DNA from: Poa pratensis
Lineage: Eukaryota > Streptophyta > Magnoliopsida > Poales > Poaceae
Length of the DNA: 64,000 bases
Direction: 5' to 3'
Assembly: GCA_947311845.1 (NCBI GenBank)
Contig: CAMZMU010000063.1
Location: forward strand, 127,547,944-127,611,943
Made by a program: the position numbers and the translations under genes. Position 1 is the first letter of the stretch; each line of letters starts with the position of its first letter. The notes beneath the pieces were generated by a model. It did not search any database, was not told the origin of the DNA, and saw nothing but the letters and a program-made list of their open reading frames with translations. Below are positions 44,800 through 57,200 of the stretch, piece by piece.

Positions 44800-46260
44800 C
44801 CCTGTGAATTTTCCGCAGTCTTTTACCTAGTGACTGGAGTGGTGTTCGCCGTCTTGGCCTTTGAACATATGGAATCTGCACTCCTCATCCAGCTCTTGGT
44901 CACCCGAACCTTCAGGCGAGTCGTCGTGATGCTTGCGCCATTCTCTCTTGCGGTATCCATTGTTGCGCTGACCGTAATCGCCACGATCATCCTGGCGGCC
45001 TCTGCTGCGGTCATCTGAACGACCCGCGCTACGACCGCGCTCATCGCGGTGCCTGCGTAGCCAGCCGCCACATCGACTCCGTCTGCCTCATCGTAGTGGT
45101 GGGATTTGCGTTTTGCGCCTTCTGTCGCGACCTCTCTCCGGCCCCAGCTGCCGTGGTCGCCGTTTGCCGCGCGGTGACTCGTGATGCTCTCGCACCAAGT
45201 CTTCTCCGTCTGCCCACTCATTGGCTATCTTCATGAGTTGTGCGATTGACTTTGGCTTTTCGCGTCCTAATGCTTCCCTGAGGTCGCGCCTGTGACTCCG
45301 CGAGTGAACGCGTCGATTGCCATGTCCTCCGATACTATTCCCACGGAGTTACGCATGGTCGTCCATCGCCGGATGTACTCGCGTAGCGGCTCGTCTGAAC
45401 GCTGCTTGCAAGCTTGCAGTTCTTGAATGTCCGGCCGATTGCAAGTTGCGAAGAAGTTTTTGATGAAGTCTCCCCGGAAGTGCTCCCAGGAGTCGTATGT
45501 GCCTTCGGGTAGGCTTTTCAGCCAGTCTCGCGCGGTCCCCAACATCATGAGCTGGATGTACTGCATTGCTGTTGTTGTGGAGCCTCGTTGACAAGAGAAC
45601 TGCTATCTTGTAGTCCTCCAACCAAGATGACGGCTCCTGGGTGCCATCGAACTTGGGTGTTTCAGATGTAAGTTTGAATCCTTTGGGCATCCTGGACTCG
45701 CGGATGCGTCGAGTGAAGCACAATGACCCGCAAGGCTCGTGGTCGTCGTCAGAGTATGAGTCGCTGCTAGGAGATCGCGTGGATCTTTTGCTTCTACTTT
45801 TTTCGGATCGAGGCTCACTCGCCTCGTGCTGTCGAGTTCCGTGACGATCGCGTCGTGACCGGTCTTGATCTTCAAGGATAGTTACTGCGCGGTTGCGATT
45901 ATCTCCGCGGCGGGATCTGCTTCCTCTAGAGCGGTCGCCGACCGCGATCAAGGCTCCACCCGCTAAGTTAAGCGACCGGATCTGCTGGCGATGCAGGGCC
46001 GCATTAGGGTCACCTTCTGGGGGTTGTGTTGCCTGCAGGTATGTGGCCACAGACATGAGAGCTCCCTGAGCTGTTTTGGGGATGGGAATCCCGTCTTCAT
46101 CATGTGTCATAAATGATACGTCCAGGTTGCGGTCAGCGCTGCTCTTTCGCTTTCGGTTAGGTGCTCCAATCTGGACCGCGAGTGGTGCTGCGTCCGCCCA
46201 GAAGACTGCACGTTTGACAGCGCAGCACGCCGTGCACTTGATGCACTAGCCGCCTTTTTG
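44800..46260 (-). pseudogene. Gypsy A gag, C-terminal part
   Basis: Continues the gag N-terminal part at 59339-60256 across the nested element. The frame leaving LDER at 59339 resumes as KKAASASSARRAALS at 46260. A frameshift near 46110 follows. Then come an RS-rich stretch (RSRGSRSRRGDNRNRAVT), MPKGFKLTSETPKFDGTQEP, and the gag core (ARDWLKSLPEGTYDSWEHF, 45510). A weak Cys/His knuckle (CRFHMFKGQ) lies near 44880. Several frame breaks. Confidence 0.82.
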
Positions 46261-46265
46261 CGTTC

Positions 46266-47281
46266 TGTCGGCCCAGTGAAATCCAGGGTGTGCTGGGCCT
46301 GTCCTCTACGGCCCTCGACACTTGATGGCGAATTTTCGCTAAGGACCAAGCCTACGGCTGGGAGAGCCTCGCGAGGGCTTTTGAGGCAGCAGAGGCCTGC
46401 GGAGGCCATATCCACTGCTGCCCCTCTTCAAGGAAATCTCCCCTGGGGAGAGGTCAACGCCGAATTCTCTACAGGGCATCCAAGCCCTCGTGGAGATCGC
46501 TTCGCTGCAAAGCAACCTCTGCAGAGCGCACATGGGCTCTGCAGCGGCCGCAGAGTGACGCGCGCCCCTGCGCGCGGTGACGACGACGCCGCAGTTGCCA
46601 TTTTGGTGATTAAAGGGGTCAACAAAGCTGTGCCACCCGCACCGGACTACAAGGGTTTCCTCTTTGGTGATAAGGGGACCGGCCGGCGCTACGCTCCACG
46701 GCCAACGTCACCGTGGGCACCCCCACGTTCCTCTGCGGCCCCAGCTGGCCGTCCTGCATGGACGGTGGTACTCTGCTACAGGAGTCAGCTTTACGCCATG
46801 GACCGCGTCCATGGACAACCGGGCTGCGGTGCACCGCGCTCTACCTTCTGCGCCACGTGACAGCCCTACCATAGTGCAAGCGAGGGAGGGAGCACGGGGC
46901 GCCTATAAAAGGACGAGCAGCACCGTAGCAAAGGATCGCATTCTCATTCCAGCATAGCCACTTACGCGCAAGGAAGAAGAAGACCATTGCTTCCCTTCCT
47001 TGTACACCATTGCCAAAAGAGAGCCCTCGGCAAGCTCATTGTACTGTAACCTCTACAAGCAGTGCAATACAGACAAGCAGGAGTAGCGGTATTACCTCCA
47101 CACGAGGGCCGTGAACCTGGGTACGGGCTGGTGTTCATCTCTGTCGTGATGTCCCTCCACTTGCTCGACGAGCACCGTCGCCGTGCAGGTTGAGGGTTGT
47201 TTGACCAACGTGTTCAGCCCCTTACACGAACTCTCTTCGTGAGCTTGACTATCCCTGTTTCGTGGGAGTCATTCTCCGACA
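46266..47281 (+). repeat. 5' LTR of gypsy B
   Basis: 1016 bp, TGTCGGCCCAGTG to ...CATTCTCCGACA. It holds a TATA box (46904) and is followed by the PBS. Confidence 0.95.
46904..46910 (+). promoter_or_regulatory. TATA box of gypsy B 5' LTR
   Basis: TATAAAA in GGCGCCTATAAAAGGACGAG, matched by 58954-58960 in the other LTR. It is the likely start region for the element's genomic RNA, with the R region downstream of it. Confidence 0.75.
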
Positions 47282-47283
47282 AT

Positions 47284-47302
47284 TGGCGCGCCAGGTAGGG
47301 GG
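47284..47302 (+). other. Primer-binding site of gypsy B
   Basis: TGGCGCGCCAGGTAGGGGG, two bases after the 5' LTR. The tRNA it matches was not determined. Confidence 0.8.
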
Positions 47303-47339
47303 CTGAGGCGCGTCTTCAACCTTCATCGACCTCTGCACC

Positions 47340-48990
47340 ATGGCGGACACTCGCGCAGCTCGCGCCACCCGGCGGGCATCAGGCAGGGCAACCACCGAGC
47401 CCGCTGCCAACACCACCAACCCTCGCGGCCGTCCCCGCGCCAGCCGTGCCACGGGGCGCAACACCGCTGAACCGCGGTGGAGCACCCCGAGGACGACGAC
47501 GGCCACCACGACGACCGCTTCGACGACGACGTCGACCACGGGCACGGCGAGGACGCTGAGTCCTCGCATCCGTCCCAGCGCCACAGCGCCTCCACTCTTG
47601 GGCGTCCAGCGCCCAGCCCAAACACCGCGCTGCTCATGGCCGCGGAACTCTTCCGCTACCGCCCCACAGCTGAGGCGCACGACAACTGGCTCGGCCGCCT
47701 CCAGCACCTCGTCGACATTGCGGCGGCACCGCGCGCTGCTCCTGCGGCGTCGCGCTCTCTGGTGCACCACAACTCCGGACGCGCTGGAACCACCGCGCAT
47801 GGCGCACCTCCGCCGCCGCCTCCGCCGCCGCCTCCGCCAGGTCCACCTCCGCGCGGCGCACAAGGCCGCATCCCACGCGTCTTCGCCGCGCGATTGTCAA
47901 ATCGTGCAGCGGACACCCCCAGACGCGCGGGTGGAAATGGAGCGCCAGAAGGACCTCCAGAAGCGCATCGTCGAGGAAATCGGCCAAGCAGGGCGACAGA
48001 ACCGCCGTGCTCTTCAGGGTGGCATCGCCTCGTACGCCACAGGTTGCGCGGCCTTCACCCGCAACCTGCGTCGCGTCGTCTGGCCACAGAAGTTCAGGCC
48101 TGACCTACCCAAGGGCTACGACGGCACGAACAACCCCATCGAGTTCTTGCAGCTCTACACCACCTCCATCCAAGCTGCGGGGGGAGACGACAAGGTCATG
48201 GCCAACTGGTTCTCCCACGCTCTCAAGGATTCCGCCTTGTCGTGGCTCCTGAACCTTCCCGAGGACTCCATTGACTCGTGGGAGGAGCTCTGCCAGCAGT
48301 TCGTTGCGAACTTCAAGGGCACGTACGAGCGCGCCCTCACCTACAACGACCTGCGAGCTGTGCGCCAGAAGCCTGGCGAGACCCTCCGCAGGTACATCCA
48401 GCGCTTCAGCCAAGTCCGCAACAAGATCCCGAACATCCCGGACTCGCACGTCATTGCGGCCTTCAGAGAGGGCGTCACCAACCACAGGATGCTCGAGAAG
48501 CTCGGCATCCATGATACCCTCTCCTCCGTGGTGAAGCTCTTCGACATCGCAGACAAATGCGCCAAGGCAGAGAAGGGCTCCTCTTCGTCAAGGTGGGCTC
48601 GACAGACGACCCTGTCGAGGGATCCAAGACCCAGAAGAGGCGTGACGAGATAAAGCGCAAGCCTACCGCAGTCCTGGCAGCTGAACCCGACGCCAAGCAT
48701 GTTCGCGAGGACTCTCCAGAGGCTGGCGAGAAAAAGGTGGACAACCGCCCGTTCTGCATCTACCACAACAGGCGCGGCCATGCGACGGAGAACTGCTATG
48801 ACCTCAAGCAGCTGAGCAAGAAGCGTGAGCAAGAAGAAGGCAGCGGTGGCCGCGGCAGAGGCCGTGGTTACCGCAAAGGTGGACGCAAGGGCAACTTCCA
48901 GAGGCCCAGGGAACTCAGGCGAATGCCGCCGAGAAAAACAACAATCTGCCCGACGAAGAGCCTGGAGGCTACCAGGCCCCCAAGGGTGCC
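47340..48990 (+). pseudogene. Gypsy B gag
   Basis: ATG at 47340. The first ~230 residues read poorly (Arg/Thr-rich) in this frame. A parallel frame over 47477-47900 reads SHPSQRHSASTLG and PPPPPPPPGPPPRG, so small indels probably moved the frame. The gag core is clear (RPDLPKGYDGTNNPIEFLQL, SWLLNLPEDSIDSWEELCQQ, ETLRRYIQRFSQVRNKIPN). A shift at about 48585 brings in CIYHNRRGHATENCYDL, a zinc-knuckle-like motif (48755), and a Gly/Arg-rich tail. A further shift precedes the protease frame. Confidence 0.85.
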
Positions 48991-49776
48991 ATGGCATGCA
49001 TCCTCGGCGGATCCCAGGCGCCCAAGTCGAACAACCAGTTCAAGCAGTTCGCTCGCGAGCTCAACGCAGCGCTTCCCGGGGTCGAGACGTCCCGCCCCCT
49101 CAAGTGGTCCCAGTACACCATCGCCTTCGACGCCAAAGATCACCCCAAGTCTACAAAGACTGTGGGCACCCTCCCGTTGGTGTGCACCCCCACCATCAAC
49201 AACATCGCCGTCGGCAAGACGCTCATTGATGGGGGTGCAGGCCTAAACGTCATCTCTGTCGAGACCTTCGAGACGCTTCAAGTGCCCTACGAGTGGCTCA
49301 TGCCCTCCAGGCCCTTCACCGGGGTCACCAGCGGCTCAATCTCGCCTCTGGGGCAAGTGAGGCTCGCGGTCACTTTTGGCACGCAGGAGAACTACCGCAC
49401 CGAGCTAATTGACTTCGACGTCGCGCACATTGGCCTGCCCTACAACGCCATCCTCGGCTACCCCGCCCTCGCGAAGTTCATGGCCGTCACGCACCACGCC
49501 TACAACATGGTCAAGATCCCTGGCAGCGGTGGCACCATCACCATACGTGGTCACGTACAGGACGCCACGCGCGCTGTCGAGATCGCCTACAAGGCCGCTG
49601 CCATGGCATTCCCCGCTGACGAGGACATGGAGCCTCTCGAGAGGCCCAAGAAGAAGAAACAACTGTTCACTCAAGAGCAAGCATCTACAAAGAAGGTGTC
49701 GCTGAGCACCAGCGGCTCGGGGGCTGAGGGCTCGGGGGCTAGCGTCACCATAGGCGCTGGCTTGCCTCCCAAATAG
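48991..49776 (+). pseudogene. Gypsy B aspartic protease
   Basis: A single 261-codon frame with KTLIDGGAGLNVISVETFET (49215-49275), a DGGAGLN active-site variant shared with related plant elements, then AVTFGTQENYRTELIDFDVA and YNAILGYPALAKFMAVTHHA. It ends at 49776. This piece is open, but the frames on both sides are shifted, so I treat the whole polyprotein as broken. CTCGGGGGCT words occur at 49718-49745 within its coding part. Confidence 0.85.
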
Positions 49777-49786
49777 GAAAGCGCGC

Positions 49787-51864
49787 TCGTCGCCTTCCTT
49801 CGGGCAAATTCTGACATGTTCGCATGGACTCCGTCAGAAATGTCCGGTGTACCAAGGGAGGTGATCGAGCACCACTTAGCCGTGTGTCCAGACGCACGCC
49901 CTGTAAAGCAAAAGCGCGGAAACAAGCCCCCGAGAAGCAAGCGTTCATCATCAAAGAAGTAGAGAAGCTGAAAGCAGCAGACATCATTCGAGAAGTTGCC
50001 CACCCCACTTGGCTCTCCAACGGTGTGGTTGTCCCAAAACCCAATGGAGGAGGCCGGCTCTGCATCGACTACACAGACGTAAACAAGGCTGCCCCAAGGA
50101 TCCATACCCCATGCCAAGGATAGACCAGATTGTGGACTCCACCGCCGGCTGTGATCTCCTCTGTTTCCTGGATGCCTTCTCAGGCTACCACCAGATCAAA
50201 ATGGCCAAGGAAGACGAGGAGAAAACAGCATTTCTCACCCCTTGTGGTGTGTATTGCTACACTTGCATGCCCTTTGGCCTGAAAAATGCCGGCGCCACCT
50301 TCCAGAGGCTCATGAGGATCGCCTTGGGGGCTCAGATGGGAAGAAATGCAGAAGCTTATGTCGACGACATCGTGGTCAAGTCTCGCGAGGGAGACACTCT
50401 CTTGAAGGATCTCGAGGAAACCTTCGCCAGCCTGCGCAAGGTGAACATCAAGTTAAACCCCGCCAAGTGCGTCTTCGGGGTGCCTTCAGGCAAGCTCCTC
50501 GGGTTCCTCGTGTCCCACCGCGGCATAGAAGCAAACCCTGACAAGATCAAGGCTATAGAAGACATGCAGCCACCTCGCCGCCTCAAGGACATGCAGCGCC
50601 TAGCAGGATGCATGGCCAGCTTAGGCCGCTTCATCTCCAAGTTCGGCGAGAGAGCCTTGCCATTTTTCAAGATCATGAAGAAATCCGGCACCTTCAAGTG
50701 GACTCCAGAGGCTGACAAAGCATTTGAGGACTTGAAGAAATACTTGGCTAGCTCACCAGTCATGGTAGCCCCCAGGGCAGGCGAGCATCTGAAGCTGTAC
50801 CTAGCAGCCACTCCACAAACTGCAAGCGCCGTCCTGGTGGTGGAAAGAGAAGAGCCAGTTCTCCCCAAGAAAAGCACTGCCACACCAAGTCCAGAACCTC
50901 CCGACGAGGGAACAGTCTCTCCAGACCCAGTGCCAGGCCCACAGCCTCAAGTCGAGTCCCCCACGAGCACCCCTGCCGAGGCTCCTCCACAGGCAAACCT
51001 CGCCAAAGGTCCTGAGGAGCCTCTCGAGGGAGCCGACGCTGCCGCACCATCAACGACCCTCGTCGAGCATCCAGTCTACTTCGTCAGTACTGTACTGCGA
51101 GATGCTCGCGAGCGGTACCCAGTGCAGCAGAAGCTCCTCCTCGCGCTACTCATCGCCTCCAGGAAGCTGCGCCACTACTTCCAGGGCACCCCATCACGGT
51201 GGTCACGTCCTTCCCCCTGGAGCAGATCCTGCGCAACCCCAACGCTACTGACCGCGTCGCAGGATGGAACATTGAGCTGCAGCCATTCAACTTGCGCTTC
51301 GACACCACAAGAGTCATAAAAGGGAGAGCGCTGGCGGATTTCGTCGCCGAGTGGACAGACCCAACTCCTGAAGAGCCTCGCGAAGAAGAAACCGCGTCAT
51401 CGGGAGATACAATGCCAAGCCACTGGACCATGCACTTCGATGGAGCTTTCGCCTGCCGCAATGGTGGGGCTGGCGTTGTCTTAACCTCACCAAAAGGTGA
51501 CAAGCTCTACTACGCCATCCAGCTGTGCTTCACAATAGACAAGATCTCCAACAACATCGCCGAGTACGAGGGCCTCCTCGCCGGGCTCAGAGCCGCAATC
51601 GCCCTTGGCGTCAAGCACTTACTCATAAAGGGTGATTCCCAGCTCCTGGTTAACTTCTCCAACAAGAGCTACACGCCTAAAGACGACCACATGGCCGCCT
51701 ACCTTGAAGAGGTCCGCAAGCTCGAGAAGCACTTCAGGGGCATGGAGCTCATGCACATCCCGCGAAAGGAGAACCAGAGGCAGATGACATCGCCAAGCGA
51801 GCATCACGAAGGCAGGCCCAGCCGGCCGGCGTCTTTGAAGAGAGACTCTCCAAGGCGTCCATAA
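49787..51864 (+). pseudogene. Gypsy B reverse transcriptase and two RNase H domains
   Basis: A short shifted part (KAFIIKEVEKLKAADIIREV, 49940) precedes an open frame from 50009. RT motifs are RIDQIVDSTAGCDLLCFLDA, FSGYHQIKM, MPFGLKNAGATFQRLM and AYVDDIVVKSREG (the YVDD catalytic site is intact). The RT-linked RNase H region has EHLKLYLAAT then a long Pro-rich insert (50870-51050), and HPVYFVSTVLRDARERYP. After a frameshift near 51195 a plant-type aRNH domain follows: HFDGAFACRNGGAGVVL, AEYEGLLAGL and IKGDSQLLVN (D, E, D residues present). Confidence 0.9.
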
Positions 51865-51944
51865 AGCAGCCACAAGAAGCAGCAGCCGCAAGCACAGACG
51901 AAGTACTCCCACCACCTCCTGTAGGTGGGGCACCCAACTGCGGT

Positions 51945-53226
51945 CCATCCTCAGGGGAGCGTCTGCTGCTGGCTATGGTGCATCAAGAGACAGGCTGGGT
52001 TGACGAACTCAAAGACTACCTGCTGAAGGGAGTCCTTCCTGAAGAAGACGCGGAGGCAGAACGAGTGGCTCGACAAGCCAAGTCATACTACATCCTCGAG
52101 GGAGACCTGTACCGCAAGCGCCCAAATGGAATTGCACTCAAGTGCGTCCCCCCCGAGGAAGGCCGCATGCTGATCAGAGACATTCACAGTGGAGAGTGTG
52201 GCCACCATTCCTCTGCACGCACCCTGGCAGGCAAGGTCTTCAGGAGCGGTTTCTACTGGCCCCAAGTGCTTCAAGATGCCACCACCATCGTCCAGTCTTG
52301 CGATGCGTGCCAGTTCCACGCCAAGCAAGTCCATCAGCCTGCACTGGGACTCCAAACCATCCCGCTCTCGTGGCCTTTCGCGGTCTGGGGCTGACATCTG
52401 GGACCCTTCCCGAGATCACAAGGGGGCTACCGCTTCCTCTTCGTGGCAGTCGACAAGTTCACCAAGTGGGCAGAGGTTGAAGCAGTGCGCAGCATACCGG
52501 CCAGGGCGCAGTAAAATTCATCAGAGGCCTGGTCTGCCGCTTTGGTGTGCCTAATCGCATCATCACCGACAATGGCTCACAATTCACCAGCGGCATCTTC
52601 AGGGCCTACTGCGAGAGCCTCGGCACCAAGCTCTGCTTCGCCTCGGTGGCTCACCCACAGAGCAACGGCCAAGCCGAGCGAGCAAATGCTGAGGTCCTCA
52701 AGGGCCTCAAGACAAGAAGCTTCAATCGCCTGAAGGGCTACGGCAAGGGCTGGATAGACGAACTCCCGTCCGTGCTCTGGTCCATCCGCACGAACCCCAC
52801 GAAGCCCACTGGTGAGACGCCATTTGCCTCGTGTATGGAGCTGAAGCAGTCCTCCCCACAGAGATCAAGCATGGATCCGCACGGGTCCTTGCCTTCAACG
52901 AGGACGATCAAGCAGACCTCCACAGCGACGACCTGCTACTCCTTGACGGGTTGCGCCGCCGTGCCGCCCTCAGGGCAGCCAAGTACCAGCAAGACCTGCG
53001 ACGCTACCACAGCCGCCACATACGTCCGCGCACTCTCGAGACAGGCGACCTCGTCCTCAGGAGAATCCTCTCCAGGGAAGGTCTCCACAAGCTCTCGCCA
53101 ATGTGGGAAGGCCCCTACAGGGTCTCACACATCGCCAGGCCTGGCGCGGTACGCCTCGAAACGGAGGACGGCATTCCGGTCAAGAATCCATGGAACATCG
53201 CGCATCTACGCAAGTTCTACCCGTGA
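51945..53226 (+). pseudogene. Gypsy B integrase, frameshifted
   Basis: The N-terminal zinc part reads HSGECGHHSSARTLAGKVF and VQSCDACQFHA (52180-52320). The catalytic core is interrupted by frameshifts at about 52395 and 52510. DNGSQFTSGIFRAYCESLG (52570) and SNGQAERANAEVLKGLK carry the second aspartate and the glutamate, whereas the first aspartate region is in another frame. The C-terminal part (52831-53226) ends RLETEDGIPVKNPWNIAHL and is in a third frame. Non-functional as it stands. Confidence 0.88.
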
Positions 53227-54251
53227 TCATAGTCACGCCAGACATTTTTTGTCTCTAGAGGGAAGCACACAACTTCACCTCCAAGCTTCACAAAAGCTTC
53301 TCCTCCCGAGGGCCAGCCCCTCTGAGCTCTCCTGATTACGTGCCGCCGCAGGCCGTGAAGAGTCTCAGCCACTGAATGTGGTCCCCATGCCTCGACATGG
53401 AAAACTTTATCTTGGTCACACCAAGTGTAATGAACCAATTCGTTTCTCAATGAAACATTGCGCTGAGGCGCCGCTATGTAATATTTTGGTGGTGAGTTTT
53501 ACTTTTCATCATCTTAGTTCATTTCGCGCTCATATTCTTCCCCATGCGCACCTCGCGAGCGGGGGCTGAGTACGGTGACTGTGCCTCAAGAGCACCCCAA
53601 CAGCACCGCAAAATCCAAAGGATCCGAGCTCTAGCACGTGAGCACGCTCTCACGCCTGTTACCTCCCAAAGAGCTCTGGCCCATGGGCTTGCTCCCAAAA
53701 CACGCCACCTCACCAAAGGACCTTGGTACTTACTCTCCTCGCGAGATACCATGAGGAAGCCTATAAGCGCGCATGAGTGTTTACTACCATGTGCCTGCTT
53801 TGGGTTTGCCTCTCTAACCAATACAGGGAACAAGAGTCCTCCCCAAGGTCGAGAAGTCACGCTCCGACCCCTAGAGGGAGCGCACCATCAGGGAAGCCAA
53901 CGCCCTCTACGAGGCCAAAGTCTCGCCAAGCTAAGTCTAGCGCTCGCGCCCTCAGAGTTTTTCTCCCTCTCACGGCACCTGTCGCCCTCGAGCGGTTTTT
54001 TCTCTCTCACACTCCATGGACTGCTTGTGCGTCAAAGGGGAGCCCTCGAGCACCGCGACTCGAGAGCCCTTACCTCTCCAAGCCTTAAACACCCCCCGGC
54101 CTTGCCGAGTCACGCTCCGGCATACCGTAGCGGCGGTGTCATAGCGCAAAGAGATGGGTCCTGACGACGTAGAGCGAAGAAAGACATGGAACAGGGATAA
54201 AAGGCCCTTCGAGGGGCACACACACACATGTTTGCATACGATCAAAGTATC
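53227..54251 (+). other. Region between gypsy B integrase and its antisense frame
   Basis: No domain seen. Contains CT-rich DNA and AAAACTTT, TAATGAACC-type words near 53400. Frames here (53544-54164) are judged shadows. Confidence 0.4.
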
Positions 54252-57200
54252 TTACAAGCCAGCGTGAATTAAAACAAGTCTTAAAACAAAGATAATTGCG
54301 CCAAGCGCATCTTGTTGCAGGAGTGGCCTAGGCAGAGGGTTCACCATCGCCGTCCTCTTCAGCCTTCTCTTCTTCGGCGCCTTCATCCTCCTCAGCGGCC
54401 TGCTCCGCCTCAACCCTCTTGAAGCGGTCGACGTAATCGTTGACTTCTTCTCGAACCAAGTTGGAGAGCTCCCAGGCTTGGTCCCCTCGATGGGCTCGGT
54501 CACTGACTCGTAGTCGAAGCCGGGGTGAAGGCGCTGGAGGTTGGCGAAGACGCGATCGATCGCCACGGTCAAGAGCTTGCGGCACTCCTCATCAACAACG
54601 TCGCCAAGTTCCGCCACAGGGCCCTCGAGCACAGTGAAGAGCTGATCGAAGTAGGCGAGGTATGTGGCGGCGTCAGCGTTCCCATTGACGGGAACAACAG
54701 GGCATCCACTCCTAGCTGCCCCGCGAGAGTGTTCCCCCGGGTCACCAAGGACTTGAACACGCGCTCCCGCTGCTGCGTCAGGACCCGCGCCGCCTGCACG
54801 CTGTGCTCATCCTCTGCAGCACGCTCCACAGCAGGGCCCCCTGCGCGCAGCTCCCTCATATCAGCCATCAGGGAGGCGAGGTCTTGATCTGCACGTTCGC
54901 GAGCCTCTTCCGCGCGGCGACGACCGTCCCTGGCGCGCCTCACCTGGGAGTTCAGGTTGGCGTTCTGGTGCTCCAGTTGAACAATGCGGGCATTGTCATC
55001 CGCGCGTTTCTTCTTGAAGCGGTCCTCCTGCTTCCTGAACTTCCCGGCATATTCTTCGGCGACGGCGGAGCGATATTCTTCTGCTTGGCGGCGGCATCCT
55101 TCTCAGCCTCTTCCTTCCTCGCGGCGAGCTTTCGGTTGGACTTCTCTACAAGCTTTTTGTGCCTGGCCACCTCCTCGTCATGCTTGCCTATGGCCTCGGC
55201 CAGTTGCCCTCCCGCGCCTCAAATCTGCGCGCTGCGTGGACAGCTCCTTGTCAGCCTGCAGTTGCTGCTCCTCGCGCGCCGCCAGTACTTGCTCACGGGC
55301 ATCCAAGGACACGCGGTGTTGGTCCAAAGACTTCCGCGTAGCCTCCGACTCCGCAGCAAATTTCCCCTCGCGGTCGGCAAGCTCTTGGCGCTGAGCGGCT
55401 AGCGTGGTCTCGAGGGCGCGCGCTCTGAGGCAGCGGCTTGGCGCTCCGCCGCGGCCGCCTCGCGATCTTCTGCAGCGGCCTGGCGCTCTGCCTGGAGTGG
55501 CTCCAGGGTCTCTTGAGCCTCGCGAACCGCGCTCTCGCGGACCTCCTTGGCGAAGCGCAGCGCCTCCTCTCGCTGCGCCTGCATGGCCTCGTTGTCGTGG
55601 CGGCGTTGCTCCACGACCTCGAAGAAGCGGGTCCAGCCCTCTCAAGTTCGTCGTACTCTCTGGCGAGCTCGGCCTCCTCGAGAGCGAGTTGGGCCTCCAG
55701 CCCATCCAGTGCACCCCTCGCCAGGCGGAAGGTAGAGCTGCGGCGAGCGCCGCTCCAGCTCTGCCACCCAGGACCAGAGCCCGCGAACTCCCGAGACATG
55801 GAGGCTCCCTCGTGCGCACTAGTTTCGAGGGTGGGAGTCTCCAAGCTTGGGCCCGGGTCAACCTGGCCTGGGGGCTGTGCGAGCCCTCTCCGTCATTGGG
55901 GCCATGGGCTCCAGCACCGTCGTCTTCCCGGCGCCTCCTCTCGAGCTTCAGGGGCTGGGGAAGATTGCCCAGCCACCGTGGGGTCCGCCGCCGCCGAGCC
56001 CGCTGCGACCTCAGAAGAAGCCGCCGCCCCCTCAGCATCTGCGTTAGGCGGGGGCGGCGGAGGGACGTTTTCCTCCATCGCGGCGTCGGTGCCTTGGGGC
56101 GGCGGAGTAATTTCTCCCCCATCTCAACGTCGCGCCTCCCTTCGCCGGCGAGCCGCTCCCCGTTTCCTCCGCGGCGACCTCCTCTTGCCGCTCTGGTGGA
56201 GTGACGGGACGTGGTGGTGTTGGTGTCCGCACCACCGCCTCCTCCTCGGGGCGCGCCTCCGCGGTAGAAGACGAAGTAGCTGCTCCGGCCAGAGGTGTAA
56301 CCACCACATGCCCTACGTTTCCTCCGCCACAGGCTTCGTGGCCTCCTCCGCCACCGGCTCCGAGGCCTCGGTCACTACGGGCTTAGCAACCTCTTCAGCT
56401 GAGGGCTCCACAGGCTCCTCGACGGTTGCCGAGGCCAGGCCCCGGACCTCCGCGGCCTTGCGGAGCCTCCGGCGTTTTGCCGTCACAAGATCCCTAACAA
56501 ACAAACAATGAAGGCCATCAAGAGAGCAAGAAAACTCTCGAAAGATGCAAAACAGGGGCCAACGCTTACCCAGATGACTTGGCGCGTGAGTCGACCCACA
56601 TCGTAGTGGACGACCGCCACGACCTCGACGAAGCAGCTCCAGAGCCGGGCCCCTCAGGAGCAGTCTCAGCTTTCCTCTTGAGAGGGGTGCCCACTGGGCT
56701 CTTGGCGGCCCTGTCGTGAAAAGCCTTGGAGCGGGGATCGCAGCGTCCCGCTACGGCCTCCTCATCGCTGTCTTCCTCCCCCTCCGCGACCTGGCGCGAA
56801 GGGGCCACAAGGAAATCCTCGTCCCCGCTGGACGAAATCTCCAGAACTCTCCCTCGGAGGAGCAGGTTCGAAGAGCTCGCCTCCCCTGCCGAGGGATTCG
56901 CCCCTCCACAGGTGACGCCCAGATCGGCGTCAGATGCGGCGGGTGACTCCGAGGCCCAGTCCTCTTCCACCACGGGCGCCGCGTCCTCCTTCTTCTCCTC
57001 CCCAGCCAGGCCCTGAGGGGTGAACTCCGGCATCAGCTCCAGGATCGCGAGGCGCTTCTTCGGGTAATCTGATGGAGTGGCTTCGCGAGCTCACTGCGCG
57101 GCACAGGAACCTCCGGGGCGGTGAAGAGGATGCCCATTATGGAAGCTACGACGTCGGGAGGTGGGAGCTGCAGTGCAGCCGCATTGCGTCCGCCGGGCCT

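Noticed and set aside
47249..47987. Minus-strand frames of 204 and 117 codons over gypsy B gag
   Set aside because: Poly-Gly/Arg shadow of a proline-rich gag region.
49718..49745. CTCGGGGGCT words in gypsy B as a central polypurine tract
   Set aside because: They lie in coding sequence of the protease frame (Gly/Ser-rich) and only two copies exist; not enough evidence.
55178..56511. Several long overlapping frames (up to 357 codons) on both strands
   Set aside because: They occupy the low-complexity coiled-coil and Pro/Ala region of the gypsy B antisense frame. Only the minus-strand coiled-coil reading is consistent.
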